The translations under genes were made by a program, and so were the position numbers. Of a stretch of 64,000 nucleotides of DNA, positions 25,554 to 33,733 are shown in pieces (the first letter of the stretch is position 1; each line of letters opens with the position of its first letter). Source of the stretch: Algorimicrobium sediminis (GTDB lineage Bacteria; Bacteroidota; Bacteroidia; Flavobacteriales; Flavobacteriaceae); assembly GCF_042684585.1 (NCBI RefSeq), contig NZ_JBHULS010000002.1:620001-684000 (forward strand). Direction: 5' to 3'. The notes under the pieces are model-generated. The model was not told the DNA's origin. It ran no database searches and saw nothing but the letters and a program-made list of their open reading frames with translations.

Positions 25554-25794
25554 ATTTGTAAAGATAACGAAGCTTTTAAAGACTTAAAAACCTATTTAAA
25601 GTGTAATTATAGAAATAACTTGCCGCTATTGTAAAAACCCAAATACTTGCCTGATAAAGCCAAATGGATTTGCCAATTACCAAAAAAGCTAGTACGCTAA
25701 GCCAAAAAATAACTTACTTTGCCAGTGTAAAACCAATTAATGCTGTAAGGGACTGCACTTGCAGTGTTAATTTTGAATTATTTTTTCTTACAGA

Positions 25795-28125
25795 TTAAAA
25801 ATCTAACTCATCTGGAATAACCTCTGTGGGTGCATTTTCGGCTTTTTCTGTAACGTAAGCTTCACAATCTACCGGAATACTTAGGTTTTCTGGAACTGGG
25901 AACTCACCTGTATTAACATCTAGTGTCTCGTCCTCCATGCAACTGCGCATGTACAGCGCCCAAATAGGTAATGCCATAGCGGCACCCTGCCCGTATGTAA
26001 TGGTTTTAAAATGCGTAGCTCTGTCTTGGGCACCTACCCAAACACCCGTAACTAAATTAGGAACCATGCCCATAAACCAACCATCGCTTTGGTTTTGTGT
26101 GGTGCCTGTTTTTCCAGCAATGGGGTTGGTAAACTGATAGGGGTATCCTGTTATAATTTCGCGGTAGTCTGCTCTGTAGGCATCGGCTCCTTTTGTACGC
26201 AAGCGGGTCCCCGATCCACCTCGCGTAACACCTTCCATAAGTTTAACAGTAACATAGGCGGTTTCTTCGCTAATAACATCGCGAGATTCTGGTGTAAACT
26301 GATATAAAATGGTGCCATTTTTGTCTTCAATATGGGTTACCATTACCGGTTTGGTATAAACACCCTGATTGGCAAATGTAGCATAGGCCGCTACCATTTC
26401 GTAAACGCTTAAATCGGCTGTTCCCAACCCAATAGACGGTACGGCAGGTATATTGGACTCCACTCCTAATTTTTTAACCAAATCTATAACCGGTTGTGGG
26501 CCTACTTTATCCATAAGTCTGGCGGTAACCGTGTTTACAGAACTGGCTAAAGCCGCTTCAAGCGTTAGTTCGCCAGCGTATTCGCCATCGGAGTTTTTAG
26601 GTGTCCAAGGTTCGGGATTGCCATATTTTAAGGCTTCTATGGTAATTTGCGAACGCGGCATTTTATAACAAGGCGATAAATGCAATTGATCTATAGCTGT
26701 GGCATAAACAAATGGCTTAAAGGTAGAGCCTACTTGGCGTTTGCCTTGGTAAACATGGTCGTACTGAAAATGCCGGTAATTCATACCGCCAACCCAAGCT
26801 TTTACATGTCCTGTTAGTGGGTCCATAGACATTAAACCAGGATGCAAAAATTTCTTGTAATACCGCATGGAGTCCATGGGTTTCATAATCGTGTCGATTT
26901 CGCCTTTCCATGAAAAAATAGTCATGTCTGTTGGTTCGTTAAAAGACGCTATAATTTCTTTATCGCTTTTACCAGCCTTTTTCATAACACGCCAGCGTTC
27001 AGATTGGCGCATACCACGATTCATTAAATCGTCTATCTCGCTTTGGGTTAACTCCAAAAATGGTGCGGTAGGGTTGCGGTCTGGTGTGTTTTGGTGGTCG
27101 AATTCGGCTTGTAGCCTTGGCATGTGCTGTTGTACTGCTTCTTCGGCGTAGGTTTGCATTCTGGAATCGATGGTGGTGTAAACCTTAAGGCCGTCGCCGT
27201 ACAGGTTGTATTTTTCGCCGTCAGGTTTTGGGTTGTTTCTAATCCAGTCTTTCATAAAACCATCTAAATAGGCGCGGAAATAGGTAGCAATTCCATCCCG
27301 ATGCGATTGCGGGGTGTAGCGTAAACCTAAATCTTCTGCTTTTAGCGAATCGCGCAGGGTTTCAGAAATGTAGCCATATTTTTCCATTTGGTCCAATACC
27401 ACATTGCGACGGTTTCTGGTACCCACTGGGTTTTTATGATCGCGTGGGTTGTACAAAGCCGAGTTTTTAAACATACCTACCAACATGGCAGATTCTTTTA
27501 TGTCTAGTTCGTTTGGTTCTTTGTTGAAGTAAATACTGGCCGCAGACCGAATACCATCGGCATTGTTTCCAAAATCGTAAATGTTAAAATACATGGCAAT
27601 AATTTCTTCTTTGGTATATTGCCTTTCTAATTTTGTTGAAATAATCCACTCTTTTACTTTTTGGGTATATTTATCGAGGCCTTTGGAGCGCACACCTACA
27701 AACAATTGCCTGGCTAATTGTTGCGATATGGTACTGGCGCCACCCTTATTTCCTAAATACACAAGGGCGCGTAGGGTTCCACGGGCATCAATTCCAGAAT
27801 GTTCGTAAAAACGAGCGTCTTCGGTAGCAATAAGCGCATCGACCAAATGTTTTGGAAGCTCTTCAAAACTTACGGGTGTCCGGTTGTCGTTGAAGTAAAA
27901 TTTACCAAGCGTTTTGCCATCCGATGAGATAATTTCGGTGGCCAAATTAGTTTTTGGGTTTTCTAAAATGGTATAGTCTGGTAGTTCGCCAAACACGCCC
28001 CAGGATGCTAATAAAAATAGCATAACCACCGCGGTAACACCACTTAAAAATAACACCCAAAACCAGCGAATATACGCTTGATAAGAATGGGATTTGGTTT
28101 CTTTAGTTTTTGTTTTTTTGGACAT
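25795..28125 (-). CDS. Penicillin-binding protein 1A (glycosyltransferase/transpeptidase)
   Basis: A 776-residue class A penicillin-binding protein. After a cytoplasmic basic tail and one transmembrane helix (about 20-42) comes the GT51 domain with ATEDARFYEHSGIDARG and the STISQQLARQL motif, which polymerises glycan strands. The transpeptidase domain carries the nucleophile in the KRQVGSTFKPFVYATAID segment (SxxK), SSVNT, and KTGTTQNQSDGWFMG. It acts at the periplasmic face in peptidoglycan synthesis. It follows gldH and ricT on the same strand, a gene order I know from other flavobacteria. Confidence 0.95.
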   Translation of the reverse strand: MSKKTKTKETKSHSYQAYIRWFWVLFLSGVTAVVMLFLLASWGVFGELPDYTILENPKTNLATEIISSDGKTLGKFYFNDNRTPVSFEELPKHLVDALIATEDARFYEHSGIDARGTLRALVYLGNKGGASTISQQLARQLFVGVRSKGLDKYTQKVKEWIISTKLERQYTKEEIIAMYFNIYDFGNNADGIRSAASIYFNKEPNELDIKESAMLVGMFKNSALYNPRDHKNPVGTRNRRNVVLDQMEKYGYISETLRDSLKAEDLGLRYTPQSHRDGIATYFRAYLDGFMKDWIRNNPKPDGEKYNLYGDGLKVYTTIDSRMQTYAEEAVQQHMPRLQAEFDHQNTPDRNPTAPFLELTQSEIDDLMNRGMRQSERWRVMKKAGKSDKEIIASFNEPTDMTIFSWKGEIDTIMKPMDSMRYYKKFLHPGLMSMDPLTGHVKAWVGGMNYRHFQYDHVYQGKRQVGSTFKPFVYATAIDQLHLSPCYKMPRSQITIEALKYGNPEPWTPKNSDGEYAGELTLEAALASSVNTVTARLMDKVGPQPVIDLVKKLGVESNIPAVPSIGLGTADLSVYEMVAAYATFANQGVYTKPVMVTHIEDKNGTILYQFTPESRDVISEETAYVTVKLMEGVTRGGSGTRLRTKGADAYRADYREIITGYPYQFTNPIAGKTGTTQNQSDGWFMGMVPNLVTGVWVGAQDRATHFKTITYGQGAAMALPIWALYMRSCMEDETLDVNTGEFPVPENLSIPVDCEAYVTEKAENAPTEVIPDELDF

Positions 28126-28153
28126 GTTATAAATAAACTAATTTATACAGTAA

Positions 28154-28651
28154 TTATTGTGGTATTTCGGGGTATTCTATTCGGAAACCCACGTCGGTTA
28201 CACCTTTTAGGTTTACGAGTCCGTTTTCTTCACCATTTTGGCGCATGGCTTGTTGAATACTTACTTGGTAGGTGCCGGATTCGTTAAATATAACGTTTTC
28301 TTTATACCACAATTTATTCTCTTTTATATCGGAAAAACCGGTTCCTAGTAACGTGCCATCAGGTTTGGCCATTTTGTATTCCAAGGTGTCTGCTACAATT
28401 TTACCATTAGGAAAATTCATTTTAACAATTAAAAATAAGTTGTTAAATGGATACTCGTGGTTGTTGCGCACATTTACAAACAAATTATACGGGTTAACAG
28501 AGTCTGGAGCTTTAAAGTTAATTTTTACTACCGAGTCTTTATGCCACTGGTTTGGTAAGGTTTTATACGTATCTAAAACCTGTTTGGAGTCGCAACCCAA
28601 AAGGGTAAACAAACATATGGCTACAAAACTTAAAAATTTATTTCGTGTCAT
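28154..28651 (-). CDS. gldH: Gliding motility lipoprotein GldH
   Basis: A 165-residue lipoprotein: signal and lipobox TLLGC around residues 5-20, then a beta-rich domain with the segments NPYNLFVNVRNNHEYPFNNL and LGTGFSDIKENKLWYKENV typical of GldH, one of the proteins required for flavobacterial gliding. The ATG at 28651 gives a proper lipoprotein signal; a longer frame to 28717 would run further into ricT. The start overlaps the end of ricT by 14 bases, so the two are coupled. Confidence 0.88.
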   Translation of the reverse strand: MTRNKFLSFVAICLFTLLGCDSKQVLDTYKTLPNQWHKDSVVKINFKAPDSVNPYNLFVNVRNNHEYPFNNLFLIVKMNFPNGKIVADTLEYKMAKPDGTLLGTGFSDIKENKLWYKENVIFNESGTYQVSIQQAMRQNGEENGLVNLKGVTDVGFRIEYPEIPQ

Positions 28652-29978
28652 TAGGGTTGTTCTTTTTTCCTTGTGGCTTCCGCTTTCTGTTATTAGGTCT
28701 GTTTGGTTTATTGGCACTTGTTTTTGTGTTTGCCTCTTTTTTTACCGCCTCCTTTCTGGGGTTGGGTTTGTGTTTGGCTTTAGGTTTGTTTGCTGCTTTG
28801 TTGGTTTCTGCAGTGGCGTTATCTTTGGCCTTGTTGTTGGGTTTTTTACCCTTACGGTTATTGTTTTTACGTTTTTTAGCGCGTTTTGGATTATCAAAAC
28901 GTGTTAAACTGTCTTGGCCTACAACATTTTCATAATCGCTTTTGGTGTCTTGAAGCAGTTCCACTGCAAATTCTTCCAAGCTTATAGGCTTTTTCTTCTG
29001 TTTATTTAAGGCAATAATATGGTTGGCCTGTTCGGTGGTTATAAGGTGCCAATTCATCCATTCGCCTTCATAGGCATACCACATATGACCCTTAAAAATA
29101 TCGGTTTTTTGGCAAACAGCTGTGCCTTTTTCGGTGTATAGTTTAATATCTGTTTTCGGAAAATGCTTTAAGGCATCTAGATAGGTGTCTAGTTCGTAAT
29201 TTAAACAACATTTTAGTTTGCCGCACTGGCCGGCTAATTTTAGCGGGTTTAACGACAGTTGCTGGTAGCGGGCTGCCGAGGTGCTTACCGATCTGAAATC
29301 TGTAAGCCAAGTGGAGCAACACAACTCTCTGCCGCAAGAACCAATGCCGCCTAAACGGGCTGCCTCTTGGCGAAAACCAACCTGTTTCATTTCTATACGG
29401 GTTTTAAACTCGCGTGCAAAAAGTTTAATAAGCTCTCTAAAATCCACGCGTTCTTCGGCGGTGTAGTAAAAGGTGGCTTTACTGCCGTCTCCTTGGTATT
29501 CGATATCCGAAATTTTCATTTGCAAGTTAAGGTCTATTGCAAATTGGCGCGCCTTTACTTTCATAGGCTCTTCCAAATCGCGAGCATCCGACCAAATATC
29601 GATGTCTTTTTGCGAAGCCTTTCGGTATATTTTAAGGAACTCTGGGTTTTTCTCTGAAACCTTTTTTCGACGCATTTGTACCTTAACCAATTCGCCCGTT
29701 AAGGTTACCATTCCTATATCGTGGCCATATTCGGCTTGTGTAGCCACAATATCGCCAATGCTTAAGGTTAAATTTTCTGTGTTTTTGTAGTAGTGCTTTC
29801 GGCCGTTTTTAAAACGGACTTCAACCCAATTAAAAGGCGCCGCGCCATTGGGTAACGACATATTGGCCAGCCAATCGAATACGGTTAGTTTATTGCAGCT
29901 GTCGGTGCCGCAAGTTCCATTGTTTTTGCATCCTTTTGGCTGACCATCTTTTCCTGTTGAACAACTTTCACAAGCCAT
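28638..29978 (-). CDS. ricT: RicT (PSP1/YaaT-like) protein with Lys/Asn-rich tail
   Basis: A 446-residue cytoplasmic protein of the PSP1/RicT family, associated in other bacteria with an iron-sulfur regulatory complex and mRNA processing. The Cys-rich motifs GGIGSCGRELCCSTWL and GQCGKLKCCLNYELD are complete. The last 90 residues are a basic, low-complexity Lys/Asn/Pro tail, common in flavobacterial members. An N-terminal Cys cluster (MACESCSTGKDGQPKGCKN) may also bind a metal. It precedes gldH with overlap. Confidence 0.9.
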   Translation of the reverse strand: MACESCSTGKDGQPKGCKNNGTCGTDSCNKLTVFDWLANMSLPNGAAPFNWVEVRFKNGRKHYYKNTENLTLSIGDIVATQAEYGHDIGMVTLTGELVKVQMRRKKVSEKNPEFLKIYRKASQKDIDIWSDARDLEEPMKVKARQFAIDLNLQMKISDIEYQGDGSKATFYYTAEERVDFRELIKLFAREFKTRIEMKQVGFRQEAARLGGIGSCGRELCCSTWLTDFRSVSTSAARYQQLSLNPLKLAGQCGKLKCCLNYELDTYLDALKHFPKTDIKLYTEKGTAVCQKTDIFKGHMWYAYEGEWMNWHLITTEQANHIIALNKQKKKPISLEEFAVELLQDTKSDYENVVGQDSLTRFDNPKRAKKRKNNNRKGKKPNNKAKDNATAETNKAANKPKAKHKPNPRKEAVKKEANTKTSANKPNRPNNRKRKPQGKKNNPNDTK

Positions 29979-30117
29979 AAATTAATACTGTATATTGATT
30001 CTGAAACGCAGGGCTTCAGAAGACGATTAATAATTTGAAATAGTCTGTAAATATACTATTATTCTACTGACTTGAAAAGTCTATTTTTTAAAAGCAACAA
30101 GGCGTAAGTTTCTGTTT

Positions 30118-30145
30118 AAATACACCTGTTAAACCAGGTGTATTT
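30118..30145 (-). terminator. Hairpin terminator after trhO
   Basis: Perfect 11-bp stem AAATACACCTG (30118-30128) with CAGGTGTATTT (30135-30145), loop TTAAAC, lying about 50 bases past the stop of trhO on the minus strand. The T-tract is short. Confidence 0.65.
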
Positions 30146-30194
30146 TATTAGTTGCCTGTGTTTTATATCAGGTAAAAATGTATTGTATTAAGAG

Positions 30195-31265
30195 CTATTT
30201 GGGTGCTTTTATATGATCAAAAATGTTTCGTAAATCTTTTTTATACGTTAAATGGCTGGCGCGTCCTTTTTTAAAGATGTCGTTACTATTGCCTTGTCCT
30301 CTGCGCATGGCTTTTTGCTCTTCATAGGGTAATTGTATGACTTCTTGACAACTAGTAGAGCAGCAATTTTCCATTTTTTCTTTGCAAGCATCGCATTGAA
30401 TAAAGAGTAGGTGGCAGGCATCGTTAGCACAGTTGGTGTGCATGTCTGCAGGTTGGCCACATTGGTGACAATTGGCTATAACGTGTTCTGAAATACGCTC
30501 CGATCGGCGCTGATCGAACACAAAGTTTTTACCAATAAATTTATTTTCTAAACCTTTAGCCTCTACTTGGCGCATATAATTAATAATGCCGCCCTCTAAC
30601 TGATACACGTTTTTAAAGCCTTTGTGTTTGTAGTAGGCGCTTGCTTTTTCGCAACGAATACCACCGGTGCAATACATAACCAGTTTTTTATCTTCTTTAT
30701 GTTCGCGCAGGTCGGCTTCAATTATGTCTAAAGATTCTCTAAAAGTATCTACATCGGGTTTTACGGCATTAATAAAATGGCCAATTTCGCTCTCGTAATG
30801 ATTGCGCATATCTACCAAAATAACGTCTGGATCATCAATAAGTTGGTTAAATTGTTCGGCTTCTACATGAATGCCTTTGTTGGTAACATCAAACGTGTCA
30901 TCGTTTAATCCGTCCGCTACAATTTTATCGCGCACTTTTACTTTTAGTTTTAAAAAGGCAAAGTTATCGTGTTCAATGGCAATGTTTAAACGGACATTTT
31001 TTAAAAATGAAATGGTGTCCAGAAATGATTTAAAACGGTCAAAATTGGTTGCTGGAACAGATAACTGGGCGTTAATGCCTTCTTGCGCCACGTAAATTCG
31101 GCCTAAAACGTCTTGGGCGTTCCAGTTAACAAATAAGTGGTCTCTAAATTTTTTGGGATCGTCAATTTTTGCGTATTTGTAGAAAGAGATGGTTAAGCGG
31201 TCTTGCCCCGCTTCCTCTATAAGTGCAGCTCTTTCTTTAGCGCTTAAGGTATTGTACAGTTGCAT
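30195..31265 (-). CDS. trhO: tRNA uridine(34) hydroxylase, rhodanese family
   Basis: A 356-residue protein of the TrhO/YceA family, which hydroxylates U34 of certain tRNAs. An N-terminal acylphosphatase-like domain (about 1-110) is followed by a rhodanese domain with the catalytic cysteine in VMYCTGGIRCEKASAYYKH, and a C-terminal Cys-rich region (ANCHQCGQPADMHTNCAND, then CCSTSC) that may bind zinc. A TACCTTTG box lies 39 bases upstream of the start. Confidence 0.92.
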   Translation of the reverse strand: MQLYNTLSAKERAALIEEAGQDRLTISFYKYAKIDDPKKFRDHLFVNWNAQDVLGRIYVAQEGINAQLSVPATNFDRFKSFLDTISFLKNVRLNIAIEHDNFAFLKLKVKVRDKIVADGLNDDTFDVTNKGIHVEAEQFNQLIDDPDVILVDMRNHYESEIGHFINAVKPDVDTFRESLDIIEADLREHKEDKKLVMYCTGGIRCEKASAYYKHKGFKNVYQLEGGIINYMRQVEAKGLENKFIGKNFVFDQRRSERISEHVIANCHQCGQPADMHTNCANDACHLLFIQCDACKEKMENCCSTSCQEVIQLPYEEQKAMRRGQGNSNDIFKKGRASHLTYKKDLRNIFDHIKAPK

Positions 31266-31303
31266 GCTATACTAATGTTTAAGGTTAAAGATTAAATGAG
31301 CCA

Positions 31304-31311
31304 CAAAGGTA
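31304..31311 (-). promoter_or_regulatory. Probable -7 promoter box for trhO
   Basis: Minus-strand TACCTTTG, a full match to TAnnTTTG, 39 bases before the trhO ATG. No clear TTG -33 element was found. Confidence 0.5.
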
Positions 31312-31346
31312 ATATTTTTTGTGTAATGAGAATTTGCAGCAAACAA

Positions 31347-31377
31347 AAAGTCCTTTGCAGGATGTGCAAAGGACTTT
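31347..31377 (-). terminator. Strong terminator of a small minus-strand transcript
   Basis: Perfect 13-bp stem AAAGTCCTTTGCA (31347-31359) with TGCAAAGGACTTT (31365-31377), loop GGATG; on the minus strand it is followed by TTTTTG. The only minus-strand unit it can end is the short one at 31434-31526, because recA runs the other way and trhO starts downstream. Confidence 0.8.
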
Positions 31378-31433
31378 AAGTAGACTAACTCGTTATTACT
31401 GTTTTTTAATTCAAAAAAAAATAATAAACCGAG

Positions 31434-31526
31434 CTAGCCACCATCGACCTTGCAATTGCTGTTAAAGAAAACAGTAACGGCAACGCCTAAAGCTTTAACT
31501 AATAATATTTTTCGTGTAAATTTCAT
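31434..31526 (-). CDS. Possible 30-residue small protein upstream of recA
   Basis: A minus-strand frame of 30 codons: basic start MKFTRKILLVKALGVAVTVF, then a short tail with NSNCKVDGG. It looks like a miniature membrane or signal-type peptide with one cysteine. The strong terminator at 31347-31377 points to a separate transcript here, divergent from recA. It could instead be a small RNA with a chance frame. No family recognised. Confidence 0.4.
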   Translation of the reverse strand: MKFTRKILLVKALGVAVTVFFNSNCKVDGG

Positions 31527-31646
31527 AGCAAAAGTTTCCCACTTTGTTTAGTAGATGCAAAAACAGTAAAAAGGTTGCGTATTAAAACTAAAAAGTAAAA
31601 AAAGTGTCGTAAATTAGCCATAGTTTACAAGATAAAACATACAAAA

Positions 31647-32648
31647 ATGAGCAACGAAAAAGACGCTAAATTAAAAGCGCTAAAACTAACGTTAGATAAA
31701 TTAGATAAAGCTTACGGCAAGGGAACGGTAATGAAAATGAGCGACCAAGCGGTTGTAGATGTTGAAGCGATTCCTTCGGGCTCCTTGGGTTTGGATATTG
31801 CTTTGGGAGTAAATGGTTACCCGCGTGGCCGTGTTATTGAAATATATGGACCAGAATCGTCTGGTAAAACCACCTTAACGCTACATGCTATTGCCGAAGC
31901 GCAAAAAGCTGGTGGTATTGCGGCCTTTATAGATGCCGAACATGCTTTTGACCGGACCTACGCCCAAAAATTAGGCGTGGATATAGATAACTTAATTATA
32001 TCGCAACCAGATAACGGCGAACAGGCTTTGGAAATTGCCGATAACTTAATTCGCTCTGGCGCTATCGATATTGTGGTGGTGGATTCTGTTGCTGCCCTAA
32101 CGCCAAAAAGTGAAATAGAAGGCGAAATGGGCGACTCCAAAATGGGATTACACGCCAGATTGATGTCGCAAGCCTTACGAAAACTAACGGCCTCAATAAG
32201 TAAAACCAATTGCACCGTAATATTTATTAACCAATTACGAGAAAAAATTGGGGTTATGTTTGGTAATCCAGAAACAACCACGGGTGGTAATGCCTTGAAA
32301 TTTTACGCATCGGTTAGGTTGGATATTAGGCGCTCTACGCAAATTAAAGATACAGACGGTAATATTCAAGGTAATAAAACACGTATTAAAGTAGTTAAAA
32401 ACAAGGTGGCTCCGCCGTTTAAATTGGCCGAATTTGATATTATGTACGGCGAAGGTATTTCTAAAGTTGGAGAAATACTGGATATTGCTGTGGAGTTTGA
32501 TGTTATTAAAAAGGCCGGTTCTTGGTTTAGTTATGGCGACACCAAATTAGGGCAAGGCCGCGATGCTGTGAAAGCCTTAATTAAAGACAATCCAGAACTT
32601 ATGGAAGAGCTGGAGCTTAAAATTAAAGACCTAATGAAACCCGCATAA
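31647..32648 (+). CDS. recA: Recombinase A
   Basis: A 333-residue RecA: P-loop GPESSGKTTLTLHAIAEA, Walker B IVVVDSVAALTPKSEIEGE, the L2 region FINQLREKIGVMFGNPETTT, and the C-terminal acidic tail shortened as in many Bacteroidota. It catalyses strand exchange in homologous recombination and controls the SOS response. Length is slightly short but complete. A terminator follows directly. Confidence 0.98.
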   Translation: MSNEKDAKLKALKLTLDKLDKAYGKGTVMKMSDQAVVDVEAIPSGSLGLDIALGVNGYPRGRVIEIYGPESSGKTTLTLHAIAEAQKAGGIAAFIDAEHAFDRTYAQKLGVDIDNLIISQPDNGEQALEIADNLIRSGAIDIVVVDSVAALTPKSEIEGEMGDSKMGLHARLMSQALRKLTASISKTNCTVIFINQLREKIGVMFGNPETTTGGNALKFYASVRLDIRRSTQIKDTDGNIQGNKTRIKVVKNKVAPPFKLAEFDIMYGEGISKVGEILDIAVEFDVIKKAGSWFSYGDTKLGQGRDAVKALIKDNPELMEELELKIKDLMKPA

Positions 32649-32650
32649 TA

Positions 32651-32681
32651 AAAAAATCCCAATGAAAATTGGGATTTTTTT
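32651..32681 (+). terminator. Terminator after recA
   Basis: AAAAAATCCCAAT (32651-32663) pairs with ATTGGGATTTTTT (32668-32680), loop GAAA, then T. Confidence 0.9.
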
Positions 32682-32753
32682 ATTTCAAGACGCAACCTTT
32701 TAGCGGGTATTGTATCTACTAGTGGAAACACGGGGTAAACAAAGTCTCAAATT

Positions 32754-33161
32754 ATGAAAAAAATTATAGCGTTTGCATGTATGTTAATAAGCTTTTCTTG
32801 TAGCTTACCAGACGATACAGAAAAAACCTATGTTGAATTATTGCCTATAAAAAACGCCATAGTACCAACTGAATTTCAGCGTGGCCAGATTTACGACATT
32901 TTCATTACTTTTGAAAGACCTTCAGAGTGTCATGCCTTTAAAGATATTTATGTAAAAGAAGATTCAGATGGATATTTTTTTGCCGTCATGTCCACGGTTT
33001 TTGAAGCCAATTACCCATGCCAACCATTAACGGATGTTTTAGAAAAATCCTTTACGTTTAAACCCGGAGAGCAAACAATGTATGTGTTTAAATTTTGGCA
33101 CGGAACCAATGAACAAGGCGAGGAGGATTATTTAACCTTCGAAATTCCTGTGGTTGATTAA
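32754..33161 (+). CDS. Hypothetical lipoprotein
   Basis: A 135-residue lipoprotein: signal MKKIIAFACMLISFSC with the lipobox ending at Cys16, then a beta-rich domain with two further cysteines (ECHAF, YPCQP). It lies between recA and the ECF sigma factor gene, whose start is 18 bases past its stop, so it is probably co-transcribed with the sigma and anti-sigma-like genes. No family recognised; it could be a sensor or a target of that system. Confidence 0.7.
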   Translation: MKKIIAFACMLISFSCSLPDDTEKTYVELLPIKNAIVPTEFQRGQIYDIFITFERPSECHAFKDIYVKEDSDGYFFAVMSTVFEANYPCQPLTDVLEKSFTFKPGEQTMYVFKFWHGTNEQGEEDYLTFEIPVVD

Positions 33162-33178
33162 TTAACGTTTAACTAAAA

Positions 33179-33733
33179 GTGTTTCATTTGAGTTTCAAAC
33201 AACTCATACAAAAATGTAGTAATAATGATACGCAGGCACAAAGTGAATTATACCAGCTCTTTTCGGGCAAGTTGTTTTCGGTGTGCTTGAAGTATTCTAG
33301 AAATTACGCGGAAGCAGAGGATAATTTGCAGGACGCGTTTTTGACTATTTTTAGTAAAATAAGTCAGTTTAAAAATAAAGGGTCCTTTGAAGGTTGGTTA
33401 AAACGCATAGTAATAAATACGGCTTTGCAACGCTACAGAGGTCAGGGTGTTTTTGAAATTATAAATGAGGATTTTATAGAGGATGACACGGTAGAGCTTG
33501 ATGACGATGCAATTTCGTTGGATTTTCTTTTGAAACTAATTCAAGCACTACCAGACAGATATAGGCTGGTGTTTAATATGTATGTTTTGGATGGCTTTTC
33601 GCATAAAGAAATAGCAGAGTTGTTACATATTACCGAAGGGACCTCGAAATCTAATTTAGCACGTGCCCGAAAAATATTAAAAGAAAAGATAGAGGCCTAC
33701 AAAGCCGGTTTTAATGCCCAGTCCTTATCATGA
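33179..33733 (+). CDS. ECF RNA polymerase sigma factor
   Basis: A 184-residue group 4 sigma factor. Region 2 is seen at FSVCLKYSRNYAEAEDNLQD with AFLTIFSKISQFK, and region 4 at ALPDRYRLVFNMYVLDGFSH with the helix-turn-helix KEIAELLHITEGTSKSNLAR. The start is a GTG at 33179 (TTG at 33188 is an alternative). The stop overlaps the start of the next gene (ATGA), whose product begins with a cytoplasmic segment and one membrane helix, as expected of an anti-sigma partner. Confidence 0.92.
   Translation: MFHLSFKQLIQKCSNNDTQAQSELYQLFSGKLFSVCLKYSRNYAEAEDNLQDAFLTIFSKISQFKNKGSFEGWLKRIVINTALQRYRGQGVFEIINEDFIEDDTVELDDDAISLDFLLKLIQALPDRYRLVFNMYVLDGFSHKEIAELLHITEGTSKSNLARARKILKEKIEAYKAGFNAQSLS

Noticed and set aside
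28272..28935. Long plus-strand open frames opposite gldH and ricT
   Set aside because: They are antisense to the low-complexity Lys/Asn tail of RicT and to gldH, have abnormal hydrophobic composition, and no signals of their own.
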